Of a stretch of DNA of 20,580 bases, positions 1-6,663 are shown piece after piece. The notes below the pieces were generated by a model. The model had not been told where the DNA came from. It made no database searches and worked only from the letters and a program-made list of their open reading frames with translations. A program made the translations under genes and the position numbers. Each line of letters opens with the position of its first letter. Position 1 is the first letter of the stretch. The DNA lies in the NCBI GenBank assembly GCA_045657945.1, contig JAZOUB010000043.1, positions 1-20,580 on the forward strand. The letters are read 5' to 3'. The stretch comes from HGM04593 sp045657945 (GTDB lineage: Bacteria > Bacteroidota > Bacteroidia > Bacteroidales > Bacteroidaceae).

Positions 1-140
1 CTGATACCGGCAAGCATGAGAACCGATATGGGGTAATAGATCATGGGTTTGTCATAGATGGGGAGCATCTGCTTGCTCACGCCCTTGGTAATGGGGTAAA
101 GACGGGTTCCTGAACCGCCGGCCAAAACTATTCCTTTCAT
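1..140 (-). CDS. rfbA: Glucose-1-phosphate thymidylyltransferase, N-terminal fragment
   Basis: Only the first 46 codons are in the window; the gene runs off its left edge. The enzyme makes dTDP-glucose from glucose-1-phosphate and dTTP, the first step of dTDP-rhamnose synthesis for surface polysaccharides. Seen: the nucleotidyltransferase signature LAGGSGTRL (about residues 6-14) and the sugar-nucleotide binding stretch SKQMLPIYDKPMIYYP, both highly typical of RfbA/RmlA. The ATG follows the wecB stop by 18 bases on the same strand, so it is very likely co-transcribed with wecB, wecG and ugd upstream. The fragment alone cannot exclude a close relative, but the KQMLP/YDKPMIYYP block is characteristic of the thymidylyltransferase rather than of GlmU or GalU. 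Confidence 0.93.
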   Translation of the reverse strand, partial: MKGIVLAGGSGTRLYPITKGVSKQMLPIYDKPMIYYPISVLMLAGI

Positions 141-158
141 AACAAATATATTTAAATG

Positions 159-1358
159 TTATTTCAATATTTCTACAATTCTGCCACAAGCCAAACCATC
201 GCCATAAGGATTGACAGCCTTGCTCATAGCATCGTAGTGAGCCTGATCATCGAGCAGTGCAGACACCTCGGCAACTATCTTGTCATAGTTTGTGCCAACG
301 AGTTTTACAGTTCCTGCCTCAAGAGCCTCGGGACGCTCAGTTGTATCACGCATAACGAGTACCGGTTTACCAAGACCCGGTGCCTCCTCTTGGATACCGC
401 CACTGTCGGTGAGAACAATATTACTCTTCTCCATTAGATAGACGAATGAGAGATATTCCAGGGGTTCAATAAAGAACATATTCTTATCCCCCTCGCCCTG
501 CGGGCACTCCCCCTTAGAAAGTGGGAGAGTTTCTTTATTTACTACATGCTCACCAAAAACCTCTGCAATTGGCTTGCGCACGTTGGGGTTGAGGTGCATT
601 GGATAGACGAAATCAACATCGGGATATTTCTGTGTCAAGTCCTTGATGGCAGTACACATGTTAATGAAGCCGTCGCCGAAGTTCTCGCGGCGGTGGCCTG
701 TGATGAGTACCAGTTTCTTTCCGTCGGCAAGGCGATTCACATCGTAACCGGCCTGGGCAAGCATGCCTTGCAACTCACTATTGAGAGCTTTATCCTCTTT
801 GATTTTGTTTACGACCCAGTAGAGCGCGTCAATGACGGTGTTGCCTGTGACGGTGATGCTATCCTCTGCAACAGCTTCGCGCAAAAGGTTTGCTTTGCTC
901 AACGGAGTTGGTGCAAAATTATATGTTGCAATGCGGCCGGTGATCTGGCGGTTCATCTCCTCGGGCCATGGGCTGTAGATATTGTGTGTGCGCAAGCCTG
1001 CCTCGACATGGCCGACAGGTATCTGCTGGTAGAAGGCTGCTAGTGCGGCTGCGGTGCTTGTTGTTGTGTCGCCATGAACGAGTACTACATCGGGCTGCGC
1101 CTCCTTGAGTACATCGCGCATGCCTGTGAGCACGCGTGCTGTAACATCATAGAGATCCTGTCCCTGTTTCATGATGTTAAGGTCGTAATCAGGGGTTATC
1201 TCGAATAACTGCAACACCTGGTCGAGCATTTGGCGGTGCTGGCCTGTTACGCAAACGATGGTCTTGAAGGTATCGGGATGCTTTTGGAACTCCTTTACCA
1301 ATGGTGCCATTTTAATTGCTTCTGGGCGTGTTCCGAACACGAGCATTACAGTCTTCAT
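159..1358 (-). CDS. wecB: UDP-N-acetylglucosamine 2-epimerase (non-hydrolysing)
   Basis: Cytoplasmic enzyme interconverting UDP-GlcNAc and UDP-ManNAc, which supplies ManNAc-type sugars for capsule or O-antigen. At 399 aa it is slightly longer than the usual 370-385. Seen: N-terminal FGTRPEAIKMAPL; VHGDTTTS; VEAGLRTHNIYSPWPEEMNRQ; TGHRREN; and the C-terminal UDP-binding block LTDSGGIQEEAPGLGKPVLVMRDTTERPE. The extra length sits at about residues 273-293, where a GC-rich hairpin repeat (488-529) is read in frame as a Thr-Leu-Pro-Leu-Ser-Lys-Gly-Glu-Cys-Pro-Gln-Gly-Glu-Gly segment between the family-typical VRKPIAEVFGE and MFFIEPLEYLSFVYLMEKS. It is probably a surface loop, so the enzyme may still work. 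It follows wecG by 27 bases and precedes rfbA by 18, in one operon. The neighbouring WecG-type transferase uses UDP-ManNAc(A), which fits the call. Confidence 0.95.
   Translation of the reverse strand: MKTVMLVFGTRPEAIKMAPLVKEFQKHPDTFKTIVCVTGQHRQMLDQVLQLFEITPDYDLNIMKQGQDLYDVTARVLTGMRDVLKEAQPDVVLVHGDTTTSTAAALAAFYQQIPVGHVEAGLRTHNIYSPWPEEMNRQITGRIATYNFAPTPLSKANLLREAVAEDSITVTGNTVIDALYWVVNKIKEDKALNSELQGMLAQAGYDVNRLADGKKLVLITGHRRENFGDGFINMCTAIKDLTQKYPDVDFVYPMHLNPNVRKPIAEVFGEHVVNKETLPLSKGECPQGEGDKNMFFIEPLEYLSFVYLMEKSNIVLTDSGGIQEEAPGLGKPVLVMRDTTERPEALEAGTVKLVGTNYDKIVAEVSALLDDQAHYDAMSKAVNPYGDGLACGRIVEILK
488..529. repeat. GC-rich double-hairpin repeat inserted in frame in wecB
   Basis: A 42-bp stretch, much richer in G and C than its surroundings, contains two adjacent inverted repeats: GCCC/GGGC (495-498 with 502-505, loop TGC) and CTCCC/GGGAG (507-511 with 523-527) extended by CTT/AAG after one mismatch. 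It is read through without a stop as wecB codons. The form resembles dispersed intergenic palindromic repeats of Bacteroidetes genomes, and the situation resembles the in-gene palindromic elements known from Rickettsia. There is no second copy in this window, so its repetitive nature is inferred. Confidence 0.55.
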
Positions 1359-1385
1359 AATTTGTCTATTAATTTATTTGTTTAT

Positions 1386-2132
1386 TTATTTGCTTTGTTT
1401 CTTTACTTTCCTCTCTTTATTGAATATCGCCGGCAGGGTGGTCACGATTCCCCAGCAACGCTTTATCTGCTTCTTGGGTTCTTTGAATATGCGGTGCACG
1501 AATTCAAGGTGCAGTTTGCGCATCCATGCCGGGCAACGCTGTGGTGCGTCGGGCAGGCCGCTATAGAAATTAAAGGCTGCGCCAATGGCTATCTGCACAC
1601 CGTGCTTGAGGTGTGGCTGCAGGCGTTGCATGAACTGCTCCTGCTTTGGTGCGCCAAGGGCAACCCAAATAATGTCGGCACCGTCCTGCTCAATCATGTG
1701 GGCAATGCCGGGGTAGTCGAACTCTTCGACTGTGCAGAATGGCAGTTCTTTGAATGTCATACCGGCGACGTCGGGGTTTTCCTTTGCGAGGTTCTGCTGC
1801 AGGGCATTGAGTACATTTTGCTTTGTGCCAAGGAATATCATGCGGTGCTTGCGTGCACGCACAACATCGATGAAGATGTCGCTTCCGCAGTAGTGGGCAC
1901 GCTTATAGCCATAAATCCACTTTACGAACTTGGGGACCCAACTGCTGTCACAGATGGAAAAGATGCTGCCATCTATAGTGGCACGGTACTCCGCGTCGCG
2001 GTGCACCATGGTTAATATGTTGCCGTCAGCAACACATATATACCCGGTCTTGCCCGACTCTATCCGCTCATCGATGCAACGGTGTACCGTTGGAACATCA
2101 AATTCGTATCGTATGTCGAAATATTTTTCCAT
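1386..2132 (-). CDS. wecG: WecG/TagA/CpsF family glycosyltransferase
   Basis: Glycosyltransferase of the GT26 family, which usually adds ManNAc or ManNAcA (or glucose, in CpsF-type members) to a lipid-linked acceptor at the inner face of the membrane. At 248 aa it has normal family length. Seen: near the N-terminus VADGNILTMVHRDAEYR with a downstream SSWVPKFVKWIYG; the core G-D/S-x-F-I block DIFIDVVRARKHRMIFLGTKQNVL; and the signature IIWVALGAPKQEQFMQRLQPHL followed by GVQIAIGAAFNFYSGLPDAPQRCPAWMRKLHLEFVHRIFKEPKK, which is diagnostic. It lies directly upstream of wecB, whose product is the likely donor precursor. The last codons (TLPAIFNKER) are duplicated in a remnant downstream of ugd (3264-3321). 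The symbol is given by family; the exact sugar is not visible from the sequence. Confidence 0.92.
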   Translation of the reverse strand: MEKYFDIRYEFDVPTVHRCIDERIESGKTGYICVADGNILTMVHRDAEYRATIDGSIFSICDSSWVPKFVKWIYGYKRAHYCGSDIFIDVVRARKHRMIFLGTKQNVLNALQQNLAKENPDVAGMTFKELPFCTVEEFDYPGIAHMIEQDGADIIWVALGAPKQEQFMQRLQPHLKHGVQIAIGAAFNFYSGLPDAPQRCPAWMRKLHLEFVHRIFKEPKKQIKRCWGIVTTLPAIFNKERKVKKQSK

Positions 2133-2179
2133 TGATTGATATCCTTGCTGCTTGTCGTTGTTTATCTTGTAAAGTTAGT

Positions 2180-3238
2180 TCATTCTTCGTTCTGTTGTTT
2201 ATGTTGCAAGCGAAAGAATTCCTTTTGTTGTTCTATCTCTTGTTTTAGTTCTTCTTCTGTTGGCAGAAATGTGAGGTATTTTGCTTGGAATAGCCGATCA
2301 TTGTCTTTTAACATTGAGTATCGTGCCATATCCTTACTTGTTTGAGAGCATAAGATGAGTCCAATTGTGGGATTATCACCTTCTGTTCGCTTTAACTCAT
2401 CATACATTCTGATATACATATCCATTTGCCCTACATCTTGGTGACTTATTTGTTCTGTCTTCAAATCAATAAGCATAAAGCATTTTAGAATGTAATTGTA
2501 AAAGACAAGATCAATGTAGAAGTCTCCCATATCTGTACGGATATGCTGCTGGCGTGCAACAAAGGCGTAACCTTTACCCAACTCCATTATAAATTTCTGA
2601 AGGTGGGTGATAATAGCACTCTCCAATTCCGTTTCCGAAAACTTGGCATTTGGAGCCAACCCCAAAAACTCTGCCACAACAGGATTCTTGATAAATTCCA
2701 GCTTATCACCCTGCATTGGTGCTGTAATTTGCTTCATCTCATCAATTATCGCATTCTTTGCTTGAGATTGCAACAGACGATGGTAGTACTGTGATGAGAT
2801 GTTGCGATGCAATGTTCTTACGCTCCACATTTCTTTGGATGCCTCCTGCATATACCAATAGCGAGCAGTCTCGTCACTAACCATAAGCAGTTCGCGATAA
2901 TGTGTCCAAGTGAGATTTGGCACTCGCGAGTGCCAAATCTCTATATCCTTGAAATAGAGATAGAACTGACGATAATCCTGCAAACGACGAACTGAATATG
3001 AATTACCATATAGTGGCATCAACTCGCTAGCAAGTTTTTTCAATAATGCCTTGCCATATTCGGCCCGTGAAACACCTCCTTGTTCTTCCTCAACAATGCG
3101 ACGGCCTACCAGCCAATAGGCTTCAATCATAGCCGTGTTGATGGCTGAATAGGCTTTTTGCCTTGCTTGGGTAATAATATCCTTTATCTCTGTGATAAAA
3201 GACACATTGGCTATATATTTATTTTCACCTTTTGTCAT
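2180..3238 (-). CDS. DUF1016 / YhcG-type PD-(D/E)xK nuclease family protein
   Basis: 352 aa with two parts. Residues about 10-165 form the helical DUF1016 N-domain (family pattern LTWTHYRELL...ARYWYMQEA...WSVRTLHRNI). Residues about 180-340 form a YhcG-type nuclease domain: FYIDLVFYNYILKCFMLIDLKT supplies the Asp...(D)xK catalytic pattern, followed by the conserved GQMDMY. No partner or methylase gene is next to it, so its job is open; the family is often associated with mobile DNA and genome defence. It sits inside a polysaccharide operon (47 bases before wecG, about 90 after ugd), is visibly AT-richer than the flanking genes, and has a relic of wecG on its upstream side, all of which suggest acquisition by transfer. 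Residues 100-109 are encoded by a perfect 30-bp palindrome. The family call is firm, the biochemical activity inferred. Confidence 0.85.
   Translation of the reverse strand: MTKGENKYIANVSFITEIKDIITQARQKAYSAINTAMIEAYWLVGRRIVEEEQGGVSRAEYGKALLKKLASELMPLYGNSYSVRRLQDYRQFYLYFKDIEIWHSRVPNLTWTHYRELLMVSDETARYWYMQEASKEMWSVRTLHRNISSQYYHRLLQSQAKNAIIDEMKQITAPMQGDKLEFIKNPVVAEFLGLAPNAKFSETELESAIITHLQKFIMELGKGYAFVARQQHIRTDMGDFYIDLVFYNYILKCFMLIDLKTEQISHQDVGQMDMYIRMYDELKRTEGDNPTIGLILCSQTSKDMARYSMLKDNDRLFQAKYLTFLPTEEELKQEIEQQKEFFRLQHKQQNEE
2912..2941. repeat. Perfect 30-bp palindrome inside the DUF1016 gene
   Basis: Each half is GAGATTTGGCACTCG joined directly to its reverse complement, with no loop and no mismatch across 15 base pairs; the next bases outward (T and T) do not pair. 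It fills exactly ten codons of the nuclease gene (residues 100-109, EIWHSRVPNL). Because it is symmetrical and in register, both strands spell the same decapeptide. Confidence 0.95.
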
Positions 3239-3263
3239 TTCGGAATATTAGATGTTTTTAACT

Positions 3264-3321
3264 CTAATATTTTTTTAGTTTTTCCACATTCCTCTCTTTA
3301 TTGAATATCGCCGGTAGGGTG
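3264..3321 (-). pseudogene. Remnant of a wecG-like 3' end downstream of ugd
   Basis: Read on the minus strand, this piece gives TLPAIFNKERNVEKLKKY and a TAG stop. The intact WecG ends TLPAIFNKERKVKKQSK then TAA. At the DNA level 3289-3321 matches 1408-1440 in 32 of 33 bases, and weaker similarity continues to the stop. It begins within about 8 bases of the ugd stop and has no start of its own. It is best read as the tail of a second, slightly different wecG allele left by deletion or recombination. The two copies flank the nuclease gene and the intact wecG as direct repeats. Confidence 0.8.
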
Positions 3322-3328
3322 ATATCCT

Positions 3329-4648
3329 TTAATCCCTTTGGAAAATATCGCGTGTATAAACTTTGTCTTTTACATCGTCGAGCACGCTGTCGTAGCGGTT
3401 GGCGATGATAGCCTGCGACTGTGCCTTGAACTGTGCAAGGTCGTTGACAACACGGCTACCAAAGAATGTTGTGCCGTCCTCAATTGTCGGCTCATAGATG
3501 ATAACCTCGGCACCCTTGGCCTTGATGCGTTTCATCACGCCCTGGATGGACGACTGGCGGAAGTTGTCGCTGCCGGCTTTCATAGTGAGGCGATAGACAC
3601 CGACAACGCAGTGTTTCTCCTCGTTTGCATCGAAATCGCCCTTGCTGTAGTAGTCGTAGTATCCGGCCTTGCTAAGCACTTGGTCGGCAATGAAGTCCTT
3701 GCGTGTGCGGTTGCTCTCGACAATGGCGCTCATCATGTTCTGTGGCACCTCCTGGTAGTTAGCCAACAGCTGCTTGGTATCCTTTGGCAGGCAGTAGCCT
3801 CCGTAACCGAATGATGGGTTGTTGTAGTGGTCGCCGATGCGCGGGTCGAGACCAACGCCCTGAATGATGGCTGCCGAGTCGAGTCCCTTAATCTCGGCGT
3901 ATGTATCGAGCTCGTTGAAGTAGCTCACGCGCAGTGCCAGGTAAGTGTTGGCAAAGAGCTTCACGGCTTCGGCCTCCTTCAGTCCCATGAACAATGTTGG
4001 GATGTTCTCCTTGATTGCTCCCTGCTGCAAGAGTGTTGCAAAGGCGTGCGCAGCCTCTTCCAAGTGGTTGCCGGCAATGGCTTTGATTGCCTGGTTTTCC
4101 TCGTCGAACTTGTCAATCATCTTTGGATAGCCAACAATGATGCGGCTGGGATAGAGATTATCGTAGAGTGCCTTGCTCTCGCGCAAGAACTCGGGCGAGA
4201 ACAACAGACGGAACTTGTGTGTGGTGTCCCAACCCATCTCCTTGAACTTGCGGGCATACTTCACATACAAACTGCGGCAGTAGCCCACGGGGATGGTACT
4301 CTTGATGACCATTGTTGCCTGTGGGTTTACCTCGAGCACAAGGTCAATGACATCCTCGATGTGATGGGTGTCGAAGAAGTTCTTCTGTGGGTCATAGTTT
4401 GTGGGGGCTGCAATGACAATAAAGTCGGCATTGCTGTACGCTTCGCGTCCGTCAAGCGTTGCACGCAGGTTCAGTTCTTTCTCGGCAAGGTATTTCTCGA
4501 TATAGTCGTCCTGGATGGGCGATATACGGTTGTTGATTTTCTCTACTTTCTCGGGGATTACATCAACGGCTACAACCTCGTTGTGCTGTGCCAACAGTGT
4601 GGCTATGCTCAAGCCTACATAACCTGTTCCTGCTACTGCAATTTTCAT
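3329..4648 (-). CDS. ugd: UDP-glucose 6-dehydrogenase
   Basis: NAD-dependent four-electron oxidation of UDP-glucose to UDP-glucuronate in the cytoplasm, for acidic surface polysaccharide. 439 aa with the start chosen at 4648. Seen: Rossmann motif MKIAVAGTGYVG at the very N-terminus; IAAPTNYD; KSTIPVGYCRSL; FSPEFLRESKALYDNLYPSRIIVG; the central helix EAEAVKLFANTYLALRVSYFNE; and the catalytic cysteine in FGYGGYCLPKDTKQL (about Cys286). An in-frame ATG at 4795 would add 49 residues, but the Rossmann strand begins at 4648, the extra segment is unlike the family, and a good promoter (4765-4796) places the transcript start downstream of 4795. First gene of the polysaccharide operon; the wecG remnant and the nuclease gene follow it. 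A related UDP-sugar dehydrogenase (UDP-ManNAc) is possible but fits less well. Confidence 0.93.
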   Translation of the reverse strand: MKIAVAGTGYVGLSIATLLAQHNEVVAVDVIPEKVEKINNRISPIQDDYIEKYLAEKELNLRATLDGREAYSNADFIVIAAPTNYDPQKNFFDTHHIEDVIDLVLEVNPQATMVIKSTIPVGYCRSLYVKYARKFKEMGWDTTHKFRLLFSPEFLRESKALYDNLYPSRIIVGYPKMIDKFDEENQAIKAIAGNHLEEAAHAFATLLQQGAIKENIPTLFMGLKEAEAVKLFANTYLALRVSYFNELDTYAEIKGLDSAAIIQGVGLDPRIGDHYNNPSFGYGGYCLPKDTKQLLANYQEVPQNMMSAIVESNRTRKDFIADQVLSKAGYYDYYSKGDFDANEEKHCVVGVYRLTMKAGSDNFRQSSIQGVMKRIKAKGAEVIIYEPTIEDGTTFFGSRVVNDLAQFKAQSQAIIANRYDSVLDDVKDKVYTRDIFQRD

Positions 4649-4764
4649 GACTTTATAGTTTAAAATATTGTTTGCTACCTGATGAAAGCCCTGCTTGTTT
4701 GTCCGTTGTTGTCTAAAATCCGCCAAATATCGCCCAACGAGAGCAAGCAGAGTTTCACTTCTTG

Positions 4765-4796
4765 CAAATTTAATAATTATATTATTAATAAACAAA
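4765..4796 (-). promoter_or_regulatory. Bacteroidetes-type promoter for ugd and the polysaccharide operon
   Basis: On the minus strand TTTG (4793-4796) is followed after exactly 20 bases by TAAATTTG (4765-4772), a full match to the Bacteroides -33/-7 consensus. Transcription would start near 4757 and leave a leader of about 110 nt before the ATG at 4648. A 20-bp palindrome touches the -33 box on its upstream side. Confidence 0.7.
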
Positions 4797-4816
4797 TTAA
4801 AACAAATTTGTTTTAA
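4797..4816. promoter_or_regulatory. 20-bp AT-rich palindrome abutting the ugd promoter
   Basis: A perfect palindrome with half-site TTAAAACAAA ends exactly where the -33 TTTG of the ugd promoter begins. Its position would suit an operator for a dimeric regulator. AT-rich palindromes are more frequent by chance in such sequence, so the function is only suggested. Confidence 0.4.
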
Positions 4817-5027
4817 AACAAAAGAAATACAAATGAATTACAAAGAGCACCATGCAGGAAGAAAAATGAGCACTCTTTACACTACAAAGAAGAAATGCCG
4901 CCTCTTTTGTTTGCATGGGCAAAAGAAACGGCAATCTGCTAATAGTCCCGGTTACGCATACCAACGAACCATTAGCCAAGCACAAAGACCGAATACACCA
5001 ACAAGGGGTTCAAGAGGTTACGCAGCC
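4817..5027. other. Gene-free stretch between the sigma factor and the ugd promoter
   Basis: Together with the ugd promoter and leader, about 380 bases lack a gene. A 62-codon minus-strand frame (4797-4985) has no recognisable features, is Cys/Leu/Phe-rich and would overlap the palindrome, so I do not call it. A 9-bp direct repeat, GGTTACGCA, occurs near 4950 and again near 5015. No convincing terminator for the sigma-factor gene is seen here. Confidence 0.4.
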
Positions 5028-5558
5028 TCAATCCAAGTAATCCTTGAGCAGACGCTTGAGTATTTCACGGGAGAGGCGGATGTGAGTTTTCACTGTCCCT
5101 ATTGGAAGCTCGGTGCGCACTGCTATCTCGACATATTTGTGCCCCTCAACAAGAAGGCGCATCACCCTGCCCGTGTCACCGGGGAGGGTGTCAATAAGCC
5201 TGTATATGTCACTGACATTCACGGTTGTGTCGCCGGTGCGGGAACTGAAATATTTGTTCACGAATGGCTCGTCGTCATCGGCATCAAAAGAGAGCCTGCT
5301 AACGGAGAGTTGTTGTTCATCGTGCTTGAGTCCATTGAGGAATATGCGGTACATGATGCGTCGCGCCCAGCCGTAGAAAGAACAACCCGGAGCCGGCTCA
5401 TATTTGTCGGCATTAAGCAAGATTTTCAAGATTGTGTCCTGCACCAGGTCATCGGCCTTGCACCAGTCCCATGTGAGGCTACACGCGTATTTATGGAGGC
5501 TTTCACGCGTTTCGAGCAATAGTTTTGCAATTTCGGTTGTGTTCATTTGAGGAGTCAT
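5028..5558 (-). CDS. RNA polymerase sigma factor, ECF (sigma-70 family) type
   Basis: A small alternative sigma factor that directs RNA polymerase to a special promoter set. 176 aa, the normal ECF length. Seen: region 2 at about residues 12-85, with LHKYACSLTWDWCKADDLVQDTILKILLNADKYEP and then SFYGWARRIMYRIFLNGLK; a short acidic linker; and region 4 at about 118-172, with LPGDTGRVMRLLVEGHKYVEIAVRTELPIGTVKTHIRLSREILKRLL, a helix-turn-helix of the kind that reads the -35 box. The start could be Met1 or Met5. No anti-sigma gene is adjacent; the nearest upstream gene on the strand is a small lipoprotein 185 bases away. No housekeeping promoter could be picked out in that gap, so autoregulation from its own kind of promoter is possible. 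Its regulon cannot be told from the sequence. Confidence 0.9.
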   Translation of the reverse strand: MTPQMNTTEIAKLLLETRESLHKYACSLTWDWCKADDLVQDTILKILLNADKYEPAPGCSFYGWARRIMYRIFLNGLKHDEQQLSVSRLSFDADDDEPFVNKYFSSRTGDTTVNVSDIYRLIDTLPGDTGRVMRLLVEGHKYVEIAVRTELPIGTVKTHIRLSREILKRLLKDYLD

Positions 5559-5743
5559 GTTTTACCAATAAGTACTAGCCTATAAACAATCAACTATTGC
5601 ATTTTGTTTTAAAAACACCGTATTTTTTAGACAGAATACAGATATTTAACTTATTTTAACAAATGAGAAATACACTAGGGTAGCCTACATTACTTTCATA
5701 TACCAAAACGGAGTCAACACCAACAGGATCAGTCCCTGCCCTC

Positions 5744-6631
5744 TTATTCACAATATACTATCTCGGTTCTTCGTCCGTCAACATCGACAAAGGATAGAGG
5801 ATAATCCTGCGAGTCGAGTTTCCACTCGCCATAGAGGTATTTGCCGGTGCCATCGGGACCCTTTTCCACAGTACCCCAAGGGAGGTGGCCACTGGTTGAG
5901 CCTAACATGCCGAACGCCGCCAGCTGATATGTAGCATAATAAGGAACGCTTATCCTGCGCACTCCTTGCTCAACACCCCAGTATCCGAAATAGGCCGAGA
6001 GATCAAAGTTTGTTTTGTTCTTGAATGGCGAATAGAAATAGCATCCGCTCTTGTCGGTTATAACCTCATCGGTCGATGTCCTGCATTTTGTATATCCCGT
6101 AACGTTTCCGTTACCGTCACGCGCCACATTGTAGTAGGCGCCATTATCGGCAAAGCCTTGTTGCAGCATTGTTGTAGAATAGACAAAGTCAACAGTAGAG
6201 AAGCGCGTGAGCACACCTGCATCATTGAAAACGCCATAGTCGGTGCTGCTCTCGCGATTGTTTCTCGAAGGCGCTGTCGGGAACTCATGTGCAACAGAAT
6301 ATGCAACCTTCAGTTCATCGCCATTGTAAAAATAGTCGGCTGTTGAGGTTATATTGCAACGGGTATATACGGTATCGAAATAGACCTTGTCGGCCACATA
6401 GTGAACGATGTTGGAATTCACAGACTTTATGCGTCCCTTGGCATCGTAACTGAAATTGTGTTCAAAAGAGTATTCATTACCGTTAAAGTTATAAGTCGTT
6501 CTGAGCGAAGCCACTCGCCTGCCCGTAACCGGCTCATATTTGGACACGGCGGTATCGGGATCATACTCCGGGGTACACGACACAAGACCAACACTGATTG
6601 CCAAAAGAATTATAGATAAGATGTTCTTCAT
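5744..6631 (-). CDS. Hypothetical lipoprotein with YD-repeat-like N-terminal part
   Basis: 295 aa. A signal peptide of the lipoprotein type (MKNILSIILLAISVGLVSC) puts the modified cysteine at residue 19. The following residues are TPEYD, without the SDDDD-like surface-export signal of some Bacteroidetes lipoproteins, so a periplasmic face is as likely as a surface one. The body contains NEYSFEHNFSYDAKGRIKSVNS and other Tyr/Gly/Asn-rich beta-strand stretches, similar in style to Bacteroidetes DUF4595-like YD-type lipoproteins, and a C-terminal GTGKYLYGEWKLDSQDYPLSFVDVDGRRTEIVYCE. No enzymatic motif is visible. It is transcribed divergently from the co-chaperone gene across a 123-bp region with repeated GTTCATTT boxes, and lies upstream of the sigma factor on the same strand. 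The function is unknown to me. Confidence 0.8.
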   Translation of the reverse strand: MKNILSIILLAISVGLVSCTPEYDPDTAVSKYEPVTGRRVASLRTTYNFNGNEYSFEHNFSYDAKGRIKSVNSNIVHYVADKVYFDTVYTRCNITSTADYFYNGDELKVAYSVAHEFPTAPSRNNRESSTDYGVFNDAGVLTRFSTVDFVYSTTMLQQGFADNGAYYNVARDGNGNVTGYTKCRTSTDEVITDKSGCYFYSPFKNKTNFDLSAYFGYWGVEQGVRRISVPYYATYQLAAFGMLGSTSGHLPWGTVEKGPDGTGKYLYGEWKLDSQDYPLSFVDVDGRRTEIVYCE

Positions 6632-6663
6632 TGTAGTATGTTTTGATTTATTCTGCGAATATC

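Noticed and set aside
1230..2015. Long plus-strand reading frame (261 codons) over wecB/wecG
   Set aside because: It is antisense to two firmly identified genes, Cys/Leu-rich without domain logic, and explained by the codon pattern of the genes beneath it.
2912..2941. Palindrome as a transcription terminator
   Set aside because: It lies in the middle of an open coding frame with no T-run on either side, so termination is unlikely.
4649..4795. 49-codon upstream extension of ugd
   Set aside because: The extension precedes a Rossmann motif that normally starts the protein, and a consensus promoter puts the transcript start inside it.
4797..4985. 62-codon minus-strand frame in the gap between sigma factor and ugd
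   Set aside because: Cys/Phe/Leu-rich, no recognisable features, and its 3' end lies in the promoter palindrome. The gap itself is listed as unexplained.
4695..5522. Plus-strand frame of 275 codons across the ugd leader and sigma gene
   Set aside because: Its second half mirrors the sigma factor and its first half is low-complexity spacer; no start context or family pattern.
5559..5743. Promoter for the sigma factor gene
   Set aside because: TTTG occurs but no acceptable -7 box lies at the right distance on the minus strand; I could not support a call.
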